From NCBI GenBank assembly GCA_016716835.1, contig JADJUW010000001.1, positions 2,252,001 through 2,316,000 of the forward strand: a stretch of DNA of 64,000 nt, in the 5' to 3' direction. Source of the stretch: Myxococcales bacterium. Lineage in GTDB: Bacteria; Myxococcota_A; Polyangia; Haliangiales; Haliangiaceae. Below are positions 55,804-63,097 of this stretch, piece by piece (positions within the stretch are counted from its first letter, which is position 1; each line of letters starts with the position of its first letter). The notes under the pieces were generated by a model. That model saw only the letters and a program-made list of their open reading frames with translations. It ran no database searches and was not told the DNA's origin. The position numbers and the translations under genes were made by a program.

Positions 55804-55819
55804 GTGCGGCACATGTTCG
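55804..55819 (+). repeat. 16-bp direct repeat, right copy
   Basis: Exact copy of 54480-54495, 59 bases after the methyltransferase stop. Confidence 0.4.
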
Positions 55820-55843
55820 TTTTTGGGTTCGTCGCGAGTCGCG

Positions 55844-56272
55844 CTAAAAACGCATTGCGACGCGCAGGCCGGTAACGGTGTATTCAGATAACGAAATCCC
55901 AAAGACGAAGCGTTGCCGGTTAGATGTCACGGCATTGGTGAATTGCTCAAAGACATCAGGTGTCGCGCGGTGGTGAACCAGCCACGGATGCGGCACTGCC
56001 ACGACAGGCGGCGTGGTTGAGCCCACTGGTGTGCGCGCCGCTATGGCTGACGACGTCGGCGCGGCAGGCAACAGCGCGCCGATGGCGGGCAGGCTACGCG
56101 GTGTTCGCGTTGGGCTTGCGAGCGCCTGTGACCCGAGGGCTGGCGCTGCCGGCACCGCCGCCGCGATGCCGTAAACATCAGCCGCAGCCAGGGGTGCGCG
56201 CGCGAGGGCACCCGCGACGAGGCACAGCACGGCCACGCCGCACGTCCTCCACATCGCCCCGATTGCGCCCAT
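55844..56272 (-). CDS. Exported hypothetical protein with barrel-like C-terminal strand
   Basis: 142 residues with a signal peptide (TCGVAVLCLVAGALARAPLAAA), a Pro/Ala-rich low-complexity middle, and an end RFVFGISLSEYTVTGLRVAMRF that looks like the last two strands of an outer-membrane barrel with terminal Phe. Too short for a whole barrel, it may be a remnant or a small subunit. The start could also be ATG 56254. Confidence 0.5.
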   Translation of the reverse strand: MGAIGAMWRTCGVAVLCLVAGALARAPLAAADVYGIAAAVPAAPALGSQALASPTRTPRSLPAIGALLPAAPTSSAIAARTPVGSTTPPVVAVPHPWLVHHRATPDVFEQFTNAVTSNRQRFVFGISLSEYTVTGLRVAMRF

Positions 56273-56344
56273 TCCAATCAGGATAAGGGCAATCGCCGCG
56301 ACCCATCAATGTAGGAAAATGCGGCATAAAGGCTGGATGTAGGT

Positions 56345-56962
56345 CTACCGCAACACGATGCGGGTCATGCCGCGCATTTCGCTGGTGGGGTTCCAGCCGT
56401 CGCGAACTTTTTTGTACATGCGAAAGCGCCATTGCCCCTTGGCGTTGCGCTTGAGAAAGAGCCGCGTCGTCGCGAGGTTCCAGTCGGCGGCGGCGACTTC
56501 GACCCGCACGCCGTCGAGATCAAACAGCGTCGCGCGCCCTTTGGCGGCGAAGCCGTTGGCGGTGAGAATCGCCGAAATTTCCCAGCCTTGGGTTTCCTTG
56601 TCGCCAACGGGCGCCGTGGTGGTTGGCACGCTCGCCAGCGATGCCTCGGTCACTTCGACTAGTTTTTTACCTTGCACAATCGTGAAAGGCGGCGCCTTCT
56701 TTTTTTCCCGCGCGATGCCGTCGCCACCCCCGCCGCCCCCGCCAGAGCCATCGTCGTTGCCCCCTGGTGGCGACGGCGGCGCCGAGGCCGGAGGTCCTGG
56801 GATCGGCGGGACGGCCGCCTGCGCCACGCCGCTGCCGCCGGTCGCGGGTGCATCGCTCGAGCCCGCGCTGCACCCGAGCATCGCCATCACCCCCATCGCA
56901 AAGGCGGCTCGAGCAAGCAATACCGCGGTGCGATTGCCATTCATTTTGCGCATGGCGGTCAT
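56345..56962 (-). CDS. Lipoprotein of unknown function
   Basis: 205 residues with a lipoprotein signal (ARAAFAMGVMAMLGC). A Pro/Gly-rich spacer (about 45-88, with a run of seven Gly) leads to a compact domain of strands (ATLFDLDGVRVEVAAADW, TTRLFLKRNAKGQWRFRMYK) ending RGMTRIVLR. No family is recognised. It is divergent from the MFS transporter gene. ATG 56944 is an alternative start. Confidence 0.65.
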   Translation of the reverse strand: MTAMRKMNGNRTAVLLARAAFAMGVMAMLGCSAGSSDAPATGGSGVAQAAVPPIPGPPASAPPSPPGGNDDGSGGGGGGGDGIAREKKKAPPFTIVQGKKLVEVTEASLASVPTTTAPVGDKETQGWEISAILTANGFAAKGRATLFDLDGVRVEVAAADWNLATTRLFLKRNAKGQWRFRMYKKVRDGWNPTSEMRGMTRIVLR

Positions 56963-57061
56963 CGTAGCTCACTGTCAGTCAAGGGTCACGCAGACCGCCC
57001 TCCGATTGACCTGCCCCCATGAGGTGACGCGTCACAGGAATGTGCTAACTCCGGCGCGCCC

Positions 57062-58768
57062 ATGTCGACAAGAAATACGCTCATCGTCGTTTTCCTCGCC
57101 ACCATGGCCATGGACGCGATGTTTTTTAGTCGCGCCGCCACCAGCCAGGTGACGGCAAGCGCCCAACCCGCGGCGACGCCGCCACTCGCCGCCGAGCCGA
57201 CGGCAGCCGCTCCCCCGCCGGCTACGGCTGCCCCCGCCGCAGCACCGGCCGTCGCGGCAGCAACCGCCACAGGCGCGACCTCCGCAGCAGCCACCACCCT
57301 TTCGCCCGAGCTGCTCGCACAGTGCAATAAGCCCAAGAGCAAGCGCCCCCCCAAACCGCTGGGGCCGCAATTGCTCGCGATTGGCCTGTTGCTCGTCGTC
57401 ATCGTAATCGTCGTTAAGCGCCTTCCTAAGTCGGCGGTGAACCACAGCGCGGCCTTCAAGCGCCGCCGTTTGCTCAACTGGCTGCCGCTCGGCCTCACCT
57501 ACGGCTTTCTCTACATGGCTCGCTACAACATCAATGTCTACATGGACATCGAGCGCATCACGCCGGCGCAGTTTGGCACTATGTTCGGCGTTGGCTCGCT
57601 GGTCTATGGCCTGTCATTTTTTCTCAACGGCCCGCTGACAGACCGCTGGGGCGGCCGCGCGACCATCCTCATCTCGGCTGGCGGCGTCGCCGCGACCAAC
57701 CTCATCTGGGGGATCATGGAGCTCACCGGCAATTCGCTTGGCGACCGCGTTACCAACCTCACCGTGCTCTATGCCGTCAACATGTATTTCCAGAGCTTCG
57801 GAGCCGTGTCGATCGTCAAGGTCAACGCGTCCTGGTTCCACGTGCGCGAGCGCGGCACCTTTGGCGGCATCTTCGGCATCTTAATCTCTCTCGGCGTATT
57901 CTTAGCCTACGACGGCGGTCGCATGATCACCGAGTACCTACCAATCCCGTGGCTGTTCTTCATGCCGGCGCTGCTGCTCGGCATCTTTTTCATGATCAAC
58001 TACTTCCTCGTCTTTGACCGCCCATCCGAAGCAGGCTACGCCGATATTGATACTGGCGATGGCGATGCCGACGCCGACGATGGCAAGCCGGTCAATGTCG
58101 GCGCCGTGCTAACGCGCGTGCTGACCCACCCCGTCATCATGACGGTCGCCGTCATCGAGCTGTTTAGCGGCTTTCTGCGCCAGGCCATCATGCAATGGAG
58201 CAAGGAATTCAGCAGAGGCGTCGGGCTTGAAAACAGCTTTGTCATTACGAACATCGGCGTCGTGCTGTGCATCGCCGGCATCGTCGGCGGCATGTTCGCC
58301 GGTGCCGTGTCCGACCATTTGTTTAAGTCGCGCCGCGGCCCTGTATCGGCCTTTCTCTACGGCCTCGTGCTGATTGGCGCGATCGCGATTGTCCCGCTCT
58401 TTAACTACCGCCCCGCCATTCCGTGGGTCATCGCGGTGATGGCCATGGCGATCATCGGCGTCCACGGCATGCTCACTGCTACCATGAGCCAAGATTTTGG
58501 CGGCAAGCGCAACACCGGTATTGTCGTCGGCGTCATCGACGGCTTCGTTTATTTTGGTTCGACGCTGCAATCGTTTTTTTACGGGCATTTTCTACCCGGC
58601 AAAATCCCCTGCCCCAACGGCAACAACATTACCGATCCTGCCGCCAAAGACATCAACAACTGGCACGTCTGGCCCTATGCCATGATCGTCGTCGCCCTGC
58701 TCGGCTTCGTCCTCGCCCTTCGGCTATGGAATGTGCGGCCCGGCAAGCAATCGTCGTCGGGACACTAG
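57062..58768 (+). CDS. MFS transporter, organophosphate-antiporter-like
   Basis: 568 residues. An N-terminal helix and an Ala/Pro-rich linker (about 28-80) precede a full 12-helix MFS core: GFLYMARYNINVYMDIERI, GPLTDRWGGRATILIS (motif A) and FMPALLLGIFFMINYFLVF. The arrangement resembles GlpT/UhpT-type OPA transporters, but the key phosphate-binding arginines cannot be assigned with certainty. The extra N-terminal helix and linker are unusual. Repeat element C follows 28 bases after the stop. Confidence 0.85.
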   Translation: MSTRNTLIVVFLATMAMDAMFFSRAATSQVTASAQPAATPPLAAEPTAAAPPPATAAPAAAPAVAAATATGATSAAATTLSPELLAQCNKPKSKRPPKPLGPQLLAIGLLLVVIVIVVKRLPKSAVNHSAAFKRRRLLNWLPLGLTYGFLYMARYNINVYMDIERITPAQFGTMFGVGSLVYGLSFFLNGPLTDRWGGRATILISAGGVAATNLIWGIMELTGNSLGDRVTNLTVLYAVNMYFQSFGAVSIVKVNASWFHVRERGTFGGIFGILISLGVFLAYDGGRMITEYLPIPWLFFMPALLLGIFFMINYFLVFDRPSEAGYADIDTGDGDADADDGKPVNVGAVLTRVLTHPVIMTVAVIELFSGFLRQAIMQWSKEFSRGVGLENSFVITNIGVVLCIAGIVGGMFAGAVSDHLFKSRRGPVSAFLYGLVLIGAIAIVPLFNYRPAIPWVIAVMAMAIIGVHGMLTATMSQDFGGKRNTGIVVGVIDGFVYFGSTLQSFFYGHFLPGKIPCPNGNNITDPAAKDINNWHVWPYAMIVVALLGFVLALRLWNVRPGKQSSSGH

Positions 58769-58796
58769 GGGTTGTCCAGCGGCGCACTAGCCTACC

Positions 58797-58984
58797 GGTA
58801 GGTGGCGCACGTTTCTTCCGCGAGCATAGATTGCAGGGCGGTGTTCGTGCCGCGGAGGGGGGTGGATACCACAGAGGTCTCGCTGCGCCCCGGAGGGGTG
58901 CTATCTGCGAGCAGGAAGACATGTGCGCTCACCTGCCGGTCAACCATCTATCTGCGAGCAGGAAGACACGTGCGCCCACCTGCC
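58797..58984 (-). repeat. Dispersed palindromic element, copy C (long form, 188 bp, inverted)
   Basis: Opposite orientation to A and B. It begins GGTAGGTGGCGCACGTTTC, has GCAGGGCGGTGT and GTGGATACCACAGAG of the core, and ends with two units of CTATCTGCGAGCAGGAAGAC...ACCTGCC, again 47 bp apart (58901, 58948). The left edge lies in the 12-bp palindrome CCTACCGGTAGG. It starts 28 bases after the MFS stop. The rest of the gap (58985-59126) shows only a CCCCG/CGGGG hairpin near 59060. Confidence 0.75.
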
Positions 58985-59126
58985 GGTCCGCACGAACACA
59001 GCGCGCCGCCCAGCCAGCGCAACGCGGCGCAGCAAGCGACATCGCCTGCCTTAGTTTTGCCCCGGCGGGGCCATATCCTGACGAAACCACAGTTAACAGC
59101 GTCCCGCGTGAGCTAGGCTTGTGGCC

Positions 59127-60137
59127 ATGGCCGACGAAACGTTCTGCTTTGACCGCGTCGAGGACATCGCGCGCCTGGCGTGGTTTGAGATCGACAACGG
59201 CAGCTTGGTCGTGGCGGACAAGTCAATTGGCCCCATCATCGACATGCACGCGCACTACGCCGCGCCCATGATTTGGCCGCATCGCACCAACCACGACCAC
59301 GAGCCGACGATTACCGAGCTATTGCTGCCTTGCTGCGCGCGCCATGATCTCGACGTCTACGCCAATCAAAATTTTGACAAGCTCGGCCTCAAGCTGCTCA
59401 AGCGCAAGCTAGTGCTGGGTGGCTTTACCGGCGGCGGTTCGCGCAAGACGCACACCGCCCCCAATCTCGCGCGCGACGCCGCGGCCGTGGGCGTCATCCA
59501 CAGCGCGGTGCTCGCCATCGACATGGGATGGCCGTCGCACACCGTGCGCGATACGATCGCCGTCGCAAATAAGCGCAACGACACCACCGCGTTTGGCAGC
59601 GTGCACCCGCGCCGCCGCCGCCCCAAGGAACGCTTTGAAGAGCAACTCCATGCCGGCGTGCGCGGCCTCAAGCTGCACCCGCAGCTGCAGCAATTTCACC
59701 CCGACGCGCCCGAGGCCATGAAGGTGTATGAGCTGTGCGGGCGCGAGCAGACGCCGGTGATTTGGCACTGCGGCCCGGTCGGCATCGAGCTCAAGAGCGC
59801 CTTGCCCTACGTCCAGGTACCAAACTACGAGCGCCCGATCAAGGAACACCCCGACACCACATTTCTGCTCGGTCATGCCGGCGCGCTGCAGTGCGACCAG
59901 GCCATCGCGCTGCAACGCCGCTACAAAAACGTCTACCTCGAGGTGTCGTCGATCAGCCTGTCGCAAATGCGCATGGTGGTCGAAGAAGCCGATCCGGATC
60001 GAATTGTCTTTGGCACCGACTGGCCGTTTTATCATCACGCCTTGCAGCTGGCGAAGGTGCTGGTGGTCACCGAAGGCAAGCCCGGCCTGCGCCGCAAGGT
60101 GCTGCACGATAACGCCGCGCGCTTGCTTCGGCTCTAG
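59127..60137 (+). CDS. Amidohydrolase-2-family metal-dependent hydrolase
   Basis: 336 residues from ATG 59127 (GTG 59121 is also open). TIM-barrel amidohydrolase motifs: IIDMHAHYAAP near the start, GLKLHPQLQQFHPD, VIWHCGPVG, TFLLGHAGALQC and the final Asp in VFGTDWPFYHH. Members hydrolyse or decarboxylate small carboxylic compounds with one Zn or Mn. Substrate unknown. It is followed by the HEAGH membrane protein. Confidence 0.88.
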   Translation: MADETFCFDRVEDIARLAWFEIDNGSLVVADKSIGPIIDMHAHYAAPMIWPHRTNHDHEPTITELLLPCCARHDLDVYANQNFDKLGLKLLKRKLVLGGFTGGGSRKTHTAPNLARDAAAVGVIHSAVLAIDMGWPSHTVRDTIAVANKRNDTTAFGSVHPRRRRPKERFEEQLHAGVRGLKLHPQLQQFHPDAPEAMKVYELCGREQTPVIWHCGPVGIELKSALPYVQVPNYERPIKEHPDTTFLLGHAGALQCDQAIALQRRYKNVYLEVSSISLSQMRMVVEEADPDRIVFGTDWPFYHHALQLAKVLVVTEGKPGLRRKVLHDNAARLLRL

Positions 60138-60214
60138 CGCGTCCTACATCGAACGACATGGCAGGCGCGCGCGCACAGTGACGCGCTGGCAAAACCGGCG
60201 CATAATTTACGACG

Positions 60215-60904
60215 GTGTTTGGATATTCCATCTCGTGGGACAAGCCGTGGAGCAAGCTAGGGGTGCCGCATCTAGTGGGCCTGGCGCTGTTTGCCTTGTT
60301 CATCGCCAGCTACGCCACCGACGCCGATCCGTGGGTGCCGATTCTCGACTCGGCCAACCTCGCGTTTCACGAGGCGGGGCATCCATTTTACGCGGCGTTT
60401 GGCGACACCATGGGCTGGCTCGGCGGCACCATTGGGCAACTAACGTTTCCCTTTATTGGCATGTTGGTGTTTTTGTACCGCAAGCACGCCGCGAGCTTGG
60501 CGATGTGCGCGTTGTGGTACTTCCAAAATTTTTTCAACATCGCGCGCTATGTCGCCGATGCGCAGGTGCAAGAGCTGCCACTGGTGGGCGGCGGCCAGCA
60601 CGACTGGACCTACCTGCTCACCAAGTGGGGCGTGCTGCACAAGGAAATGCAAATCGCCAGCAACCTGCGTTTGGTGGCATGGCTGGGCTTTTTCGCCGTC
60701 GCCGTCTTTCTCGCGTGGCGCATGGTCGCGCAACGGCAAGATGAAAGCGTGAGGCGGCCGAGGCCGAGCAGGCCGCCGCGAACCGCCCACCACTGCCCTA
60801 CGCGCGGCCGAGCGTCGCCGTCGGTACCCCTCAACCAATGGTGGTTGGCGCGGCGACCGGCGTGGCGGTGCCCAAGCAGGGCGCGCTCACACCCCAAGCC
60901 GTGA
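60215..60904 (+). CDS. Membrane protein with HEAGH zinc-type motif, frameshifted near its C-terminus
   Basis: 229 residues from GTG 60215 in the main frame. LVGLALFALFIASYATDA is the first helix, LAFHEAGHPFYAAFGD carries an HExxH motif just after it, and GQLTFPFIGMLVFLY and LRLVAWLGFFAVAVFLAW are further helices. An HExxH at a membrane face resembles site-2 proteases, but the second metal motif was not found. After RQDES the frame turns Arg/Pro-rich and improbable; adding one A to the AAA run at 60744-60746 continues as EKREAAEAEQAAANRPPLPY to the stop at 61050. The true protein is then about 278 residues. Confidence 0.7.
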   Translation: MFGYSISWDKPWSKLGVPHLVGLALFALFIASYATDADPWVPILDSANLAFHEAGHPFYAAFGDTMGWLGGTIGQLTFPFIGMLVFLYRKHAASLAMCALWYFQNFFNIARYVADAQVQELPLVGGGQHDWTYLLTKWGVLHKEMQIASNLRLVAWLGFFAVAVFLAWRMVAQRQDESVRRPRPSRPPRTAHHCPTRGRASPSVPLNQWWLARRPAWRCPSRARSHPKP

Positions 60905-61050
60905 TTACGACGCCGCCAACGCCGAGGCCACAGGTAACACCTGACGTCGACGCCTTCCCCGATTTGCCCGCCTTGCCCCTGCCCAAGGCCTACGCACGCG
61001 CCGCCGCGCCGTTAACCATTCCGCCCGTGGAAAGCAAATCCAAGCTATAA
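60745..61050 (+). other. C-terminal continuation of the HEAGH protein in the next frame
   Basis: The frame opens with KREAAEAEQAAANRPP and runs through a Pro/Ala/Val linker to PPVESKSKL and the stop at 61050. The composition is that of a flexible cytoplasmic tail. It is separated from the main frame by one missing base in an A run. It ends 7 bases before the DUF4442 gene. Confidence 0.55.
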
Positions 61051-61057
61051 CGCCGGC

Positions 61058-61600
61058 ATGAGCCTGGCCTCGACGCTGTCAAAGTTTCTCGCCTTGCCGC
61101 TGACGCCTAGCGATGACCGCAACACGCTGCGCGATGCGTGGAACTTTTTGGCACCGCTGCCGGGCGGCAAGGTGCTGTACTCGCGCATGCTCGGCAAGAT
61201 GGTGCCTTACACCGGCAGCATTGGCGCTCATGTGCGGGCGTTGCGCCTGGGCCACAGCGAGGTCGAGATGGCCGATAAGCCGCCGTTGCGCAACCACCTC
61301 GGCTCGGTGCATGCGCTCGCGCTCGCCAACCTCGCCGAACTCGCCGGCAACCTGGCGCTGGTTTACTCCATGCCGGACGGCGCACGCTTCATCGTCGCGG
61401 CGATCAACATCGAATATCTTAAGAAGGCGCGCGGCACCATCGTCGCCATCAGCGATTGCCCGATTCCGCCCACCGCGCAGCGCGCCGAATACTTGGTGCC
61501 GGTGACGCTGCGCGACGGCAGCGGCGCCGAAGTTGCCCGCGCCACCCTGCGCAGCGTGATTGGCCCCACCAAGCCGAGTGAAAACGATCGCGTTAACTAG
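61058..61600 (+). CDS. DUF4442 hotdog-fold protein
   Basis: 180 residues. The pattern PYTGSIGAHVRALRLGHSEV, RNHLGSVHALALANLAELAG (read in parts) and NIEYLKKARGTIVA fits the DUF4442/YiiD-C group of hotdog thioesterase-like proteins. Those may hydrolyse acyl-CoA or acyl-ACP; no substrate is known here. It follows the HEAGH protein by 7 bases. The stop (61598-61600) is formed by the CTAG that flanks the MITE. Confidence 0.82.
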   Translation: MSLASTLSKFLALPLTPSDDRNTLRDAWNFLAPLPGGKVLYSRMLGKMVPYTGSIGAHVRALRLGHSEVEMADKPPLRNHLGSVHALALANLAELAGNLALVYSMPDGARFIVAAINIEYLKKARGTIVAISDCPIPPTAQRAEYLVPVTLRDGSGAEVARATLRSVIGPTKPSENDRVN

Positions 61601-61756
61601 AGCGTATCTCATAACCTCGGGCCGAGCGAGCGAGAGGCAGGCTGGTTAGCTGGCAAGGCGCGAAAGAGGCTCATACTGGTTGTATGGGCCGATTGAGCAA
61701 CGCCGCCAGGTGCCAAGCTGGCCGCGCTCGCGACGGGAGAGGTTATGAGATACGCT
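61601..61756. mobile_element. MITE-like 156-bp hairpin element with perfect terminal repeats
   Basis: The ends AGCGTATCTCATAACCTC (61601-61618) and its exact complement GAGGTTATGAGATACGCT (61739-61756) are perfect 18-bp inverted repeats, flanked on both sides by CTAG, a likely 4-bp target duplication. The interior is also largely palindromic, closing on CATAC-TGGTT-GTATG at 61670-61684, so one strand can fold into a single long hairpin. No gene is inside. The ends and CTAG site recall IS5-type elements, but no parent is in the window. It directly follows the DUF4442 gene. Confidence 0.72.
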
Positions 61757-61795
61757 CTAGCCAGCACCCCGCCCGCGCCTTGTCGCACGCGGCCA

Positions 61796-63031
61796 CTATC
61801 GATTGTAGAGCGCATCTGCCACCGCCGCAGACTCATTGATGACGCGATCATTTACGACGGGGCTGCGGGCGTTGTAGCCGAAGGCGCGGAGCATGGTTGG
61901 ATCGCGCGCGAGGTCGGTGTTGGTCGTTTGCGTTAAGTCAAAGGTGGCATGGGTAAAGCGTGTCAGCGCCGCCGCCGAATACCCGAGCTGCTCGGCCCGC
62001 CGAACCGCGCGGCCCGCGACGTGGCAGGTGACGCAATCCAGCGAATCCGCATGAAACCCGGTCGACGGATTGTCGACGTTTAGCGCCAGCTGCAAGGCGG
62101 CGTCGACCTCGCTTCGCGATGCCGTCAGCACGACGCTATCGCCAACCACGTCGCCGGCGAGCGCCATCAGGCCTTCGCTTGCGCTCGACGTGGGCGCAAT
62201 CGCAAACCCGGCTGCGGCCTCTTGGATAAAACGCTGGGTCGCCGCGCCAGGCTCCGCTAAATCGGCGATGACGAGCGGGGTGGGCACGCCATCGATTATG
62301 CGCAGGCCACCAAACTCCCAGTCAAAGGTGCGGCCTTCCATGAAGGTAACCTGGCTCAGCCTGGCCTCCCCCACCGTTGCCAAGATTAGCCGGCGCAAGT
62401 CTACGGCAAACGGGCCGCCGAGCCCCTCGCTCGCGATGACGGGATGAACCTGCAAGGGCGCGGCCACGTCGCTAGGTGCCGCTGCGACCTGCGCCATCCA
62501 TGCGGTGAGAAATTGTTCAAACTCGCTTGCGCCGAGATCGAACAAGAGATGAACGGCGCTATCGATCGCCACCGCTGGATCGATGGTGCCCGCCGCGCCA
62601 AACTCTTCGACGATTGGTTGCGCGATCAGGCGGACCTGCCTCCGACATTGCGACGGGTCGCTCGCCAACAGCGCGAGCGTGGGAAAGCAAGGGTCGAGCC
62701 GAATGCCGACGATGGCCCAGCTTGCGTATGCTGGTGCCACATGCGGCTCGGTCGCAAAGACGGCGATGTCGTCGAACCAGGCTTGGGGCAACAAGGGCCC
62801 GCCGACCCCGTGGTCGCCAAACCTCAGCAAATTGCCATCGGCGGCCGTCGACGGCATGGGCAACAAAATGGATACATCGTTTAGCCCAAACCGCGCCGTG
62901 CTAACCGGCGGCGCATCTTCCGCGCCGTCGCAAGCAACCAGCATAAGCGTCACAGCCATGACAAGAAGCCACCAATCGTAGTTGGCTCGCTGGACTAGCT
63001 TGGCTAGGTCGTGCCGCGCGTTGGCTGCCAT
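61796..63031 (-). CDS. Lipoprotein with a single c-type heme motif
   Basis: 411 residues from ATG 63031; this start gives basic residues before the hydrophobic run WWLLVMAVTLMLVAC (lipobox LVAC), which ATG 62959 would not. One CxxCH motif (DCVTCHVAG, near residue 332) suggests covalent heme c, in a region with DPTMLRAFGYN after it. The first 300 residues have no recognised domain. It is probably an outer-membrane-bound periplasmic protein. It follows the M15-type peptidase gene by 66 bases. Confidence 0.72.
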   Translation of the reverse strand: MAANARHDLAKLVQRANYDWWLLVMAVTLMLVACDGAEDAPPVSTARFGLNDVSILLPMPSTAADGNLLRFGDHGVGGPLLPQAWFDDIAVFATEPHVAPAYASWAIVGIRLDPCFPTLALLASDPSQCRRQVRLIAQPIVEEFGAAGTIDPAVAIDSAVHLLFDLGASEFEQFLTAWMAQVAAAPSDVAAPLQVHPVIASEGLGGPFAVDLRRLILATVGEARLSQVTFMEGRTFDWEFGGLRIIDGVPTPLVIADLAEPGAATQRFIQEAAAGFAIAPTSSASEGLMALAGDVVGDSVVLTASRSEVDAALQLALNVDNPSTGFHADSLDCVTCHVAGRAVRRAEQLGYSAAALTRFTHATFDLTQTTNTDLARDPTMLRAFGYNARSPVVNDRVINESAAVADALYNR

Positions 63032-63097
63032 GCACGCGCTATCACATGCAGCGTTCCAGCGTGTCAATGACAAGCTGGCGAGCTGCCACTGCGAGCG

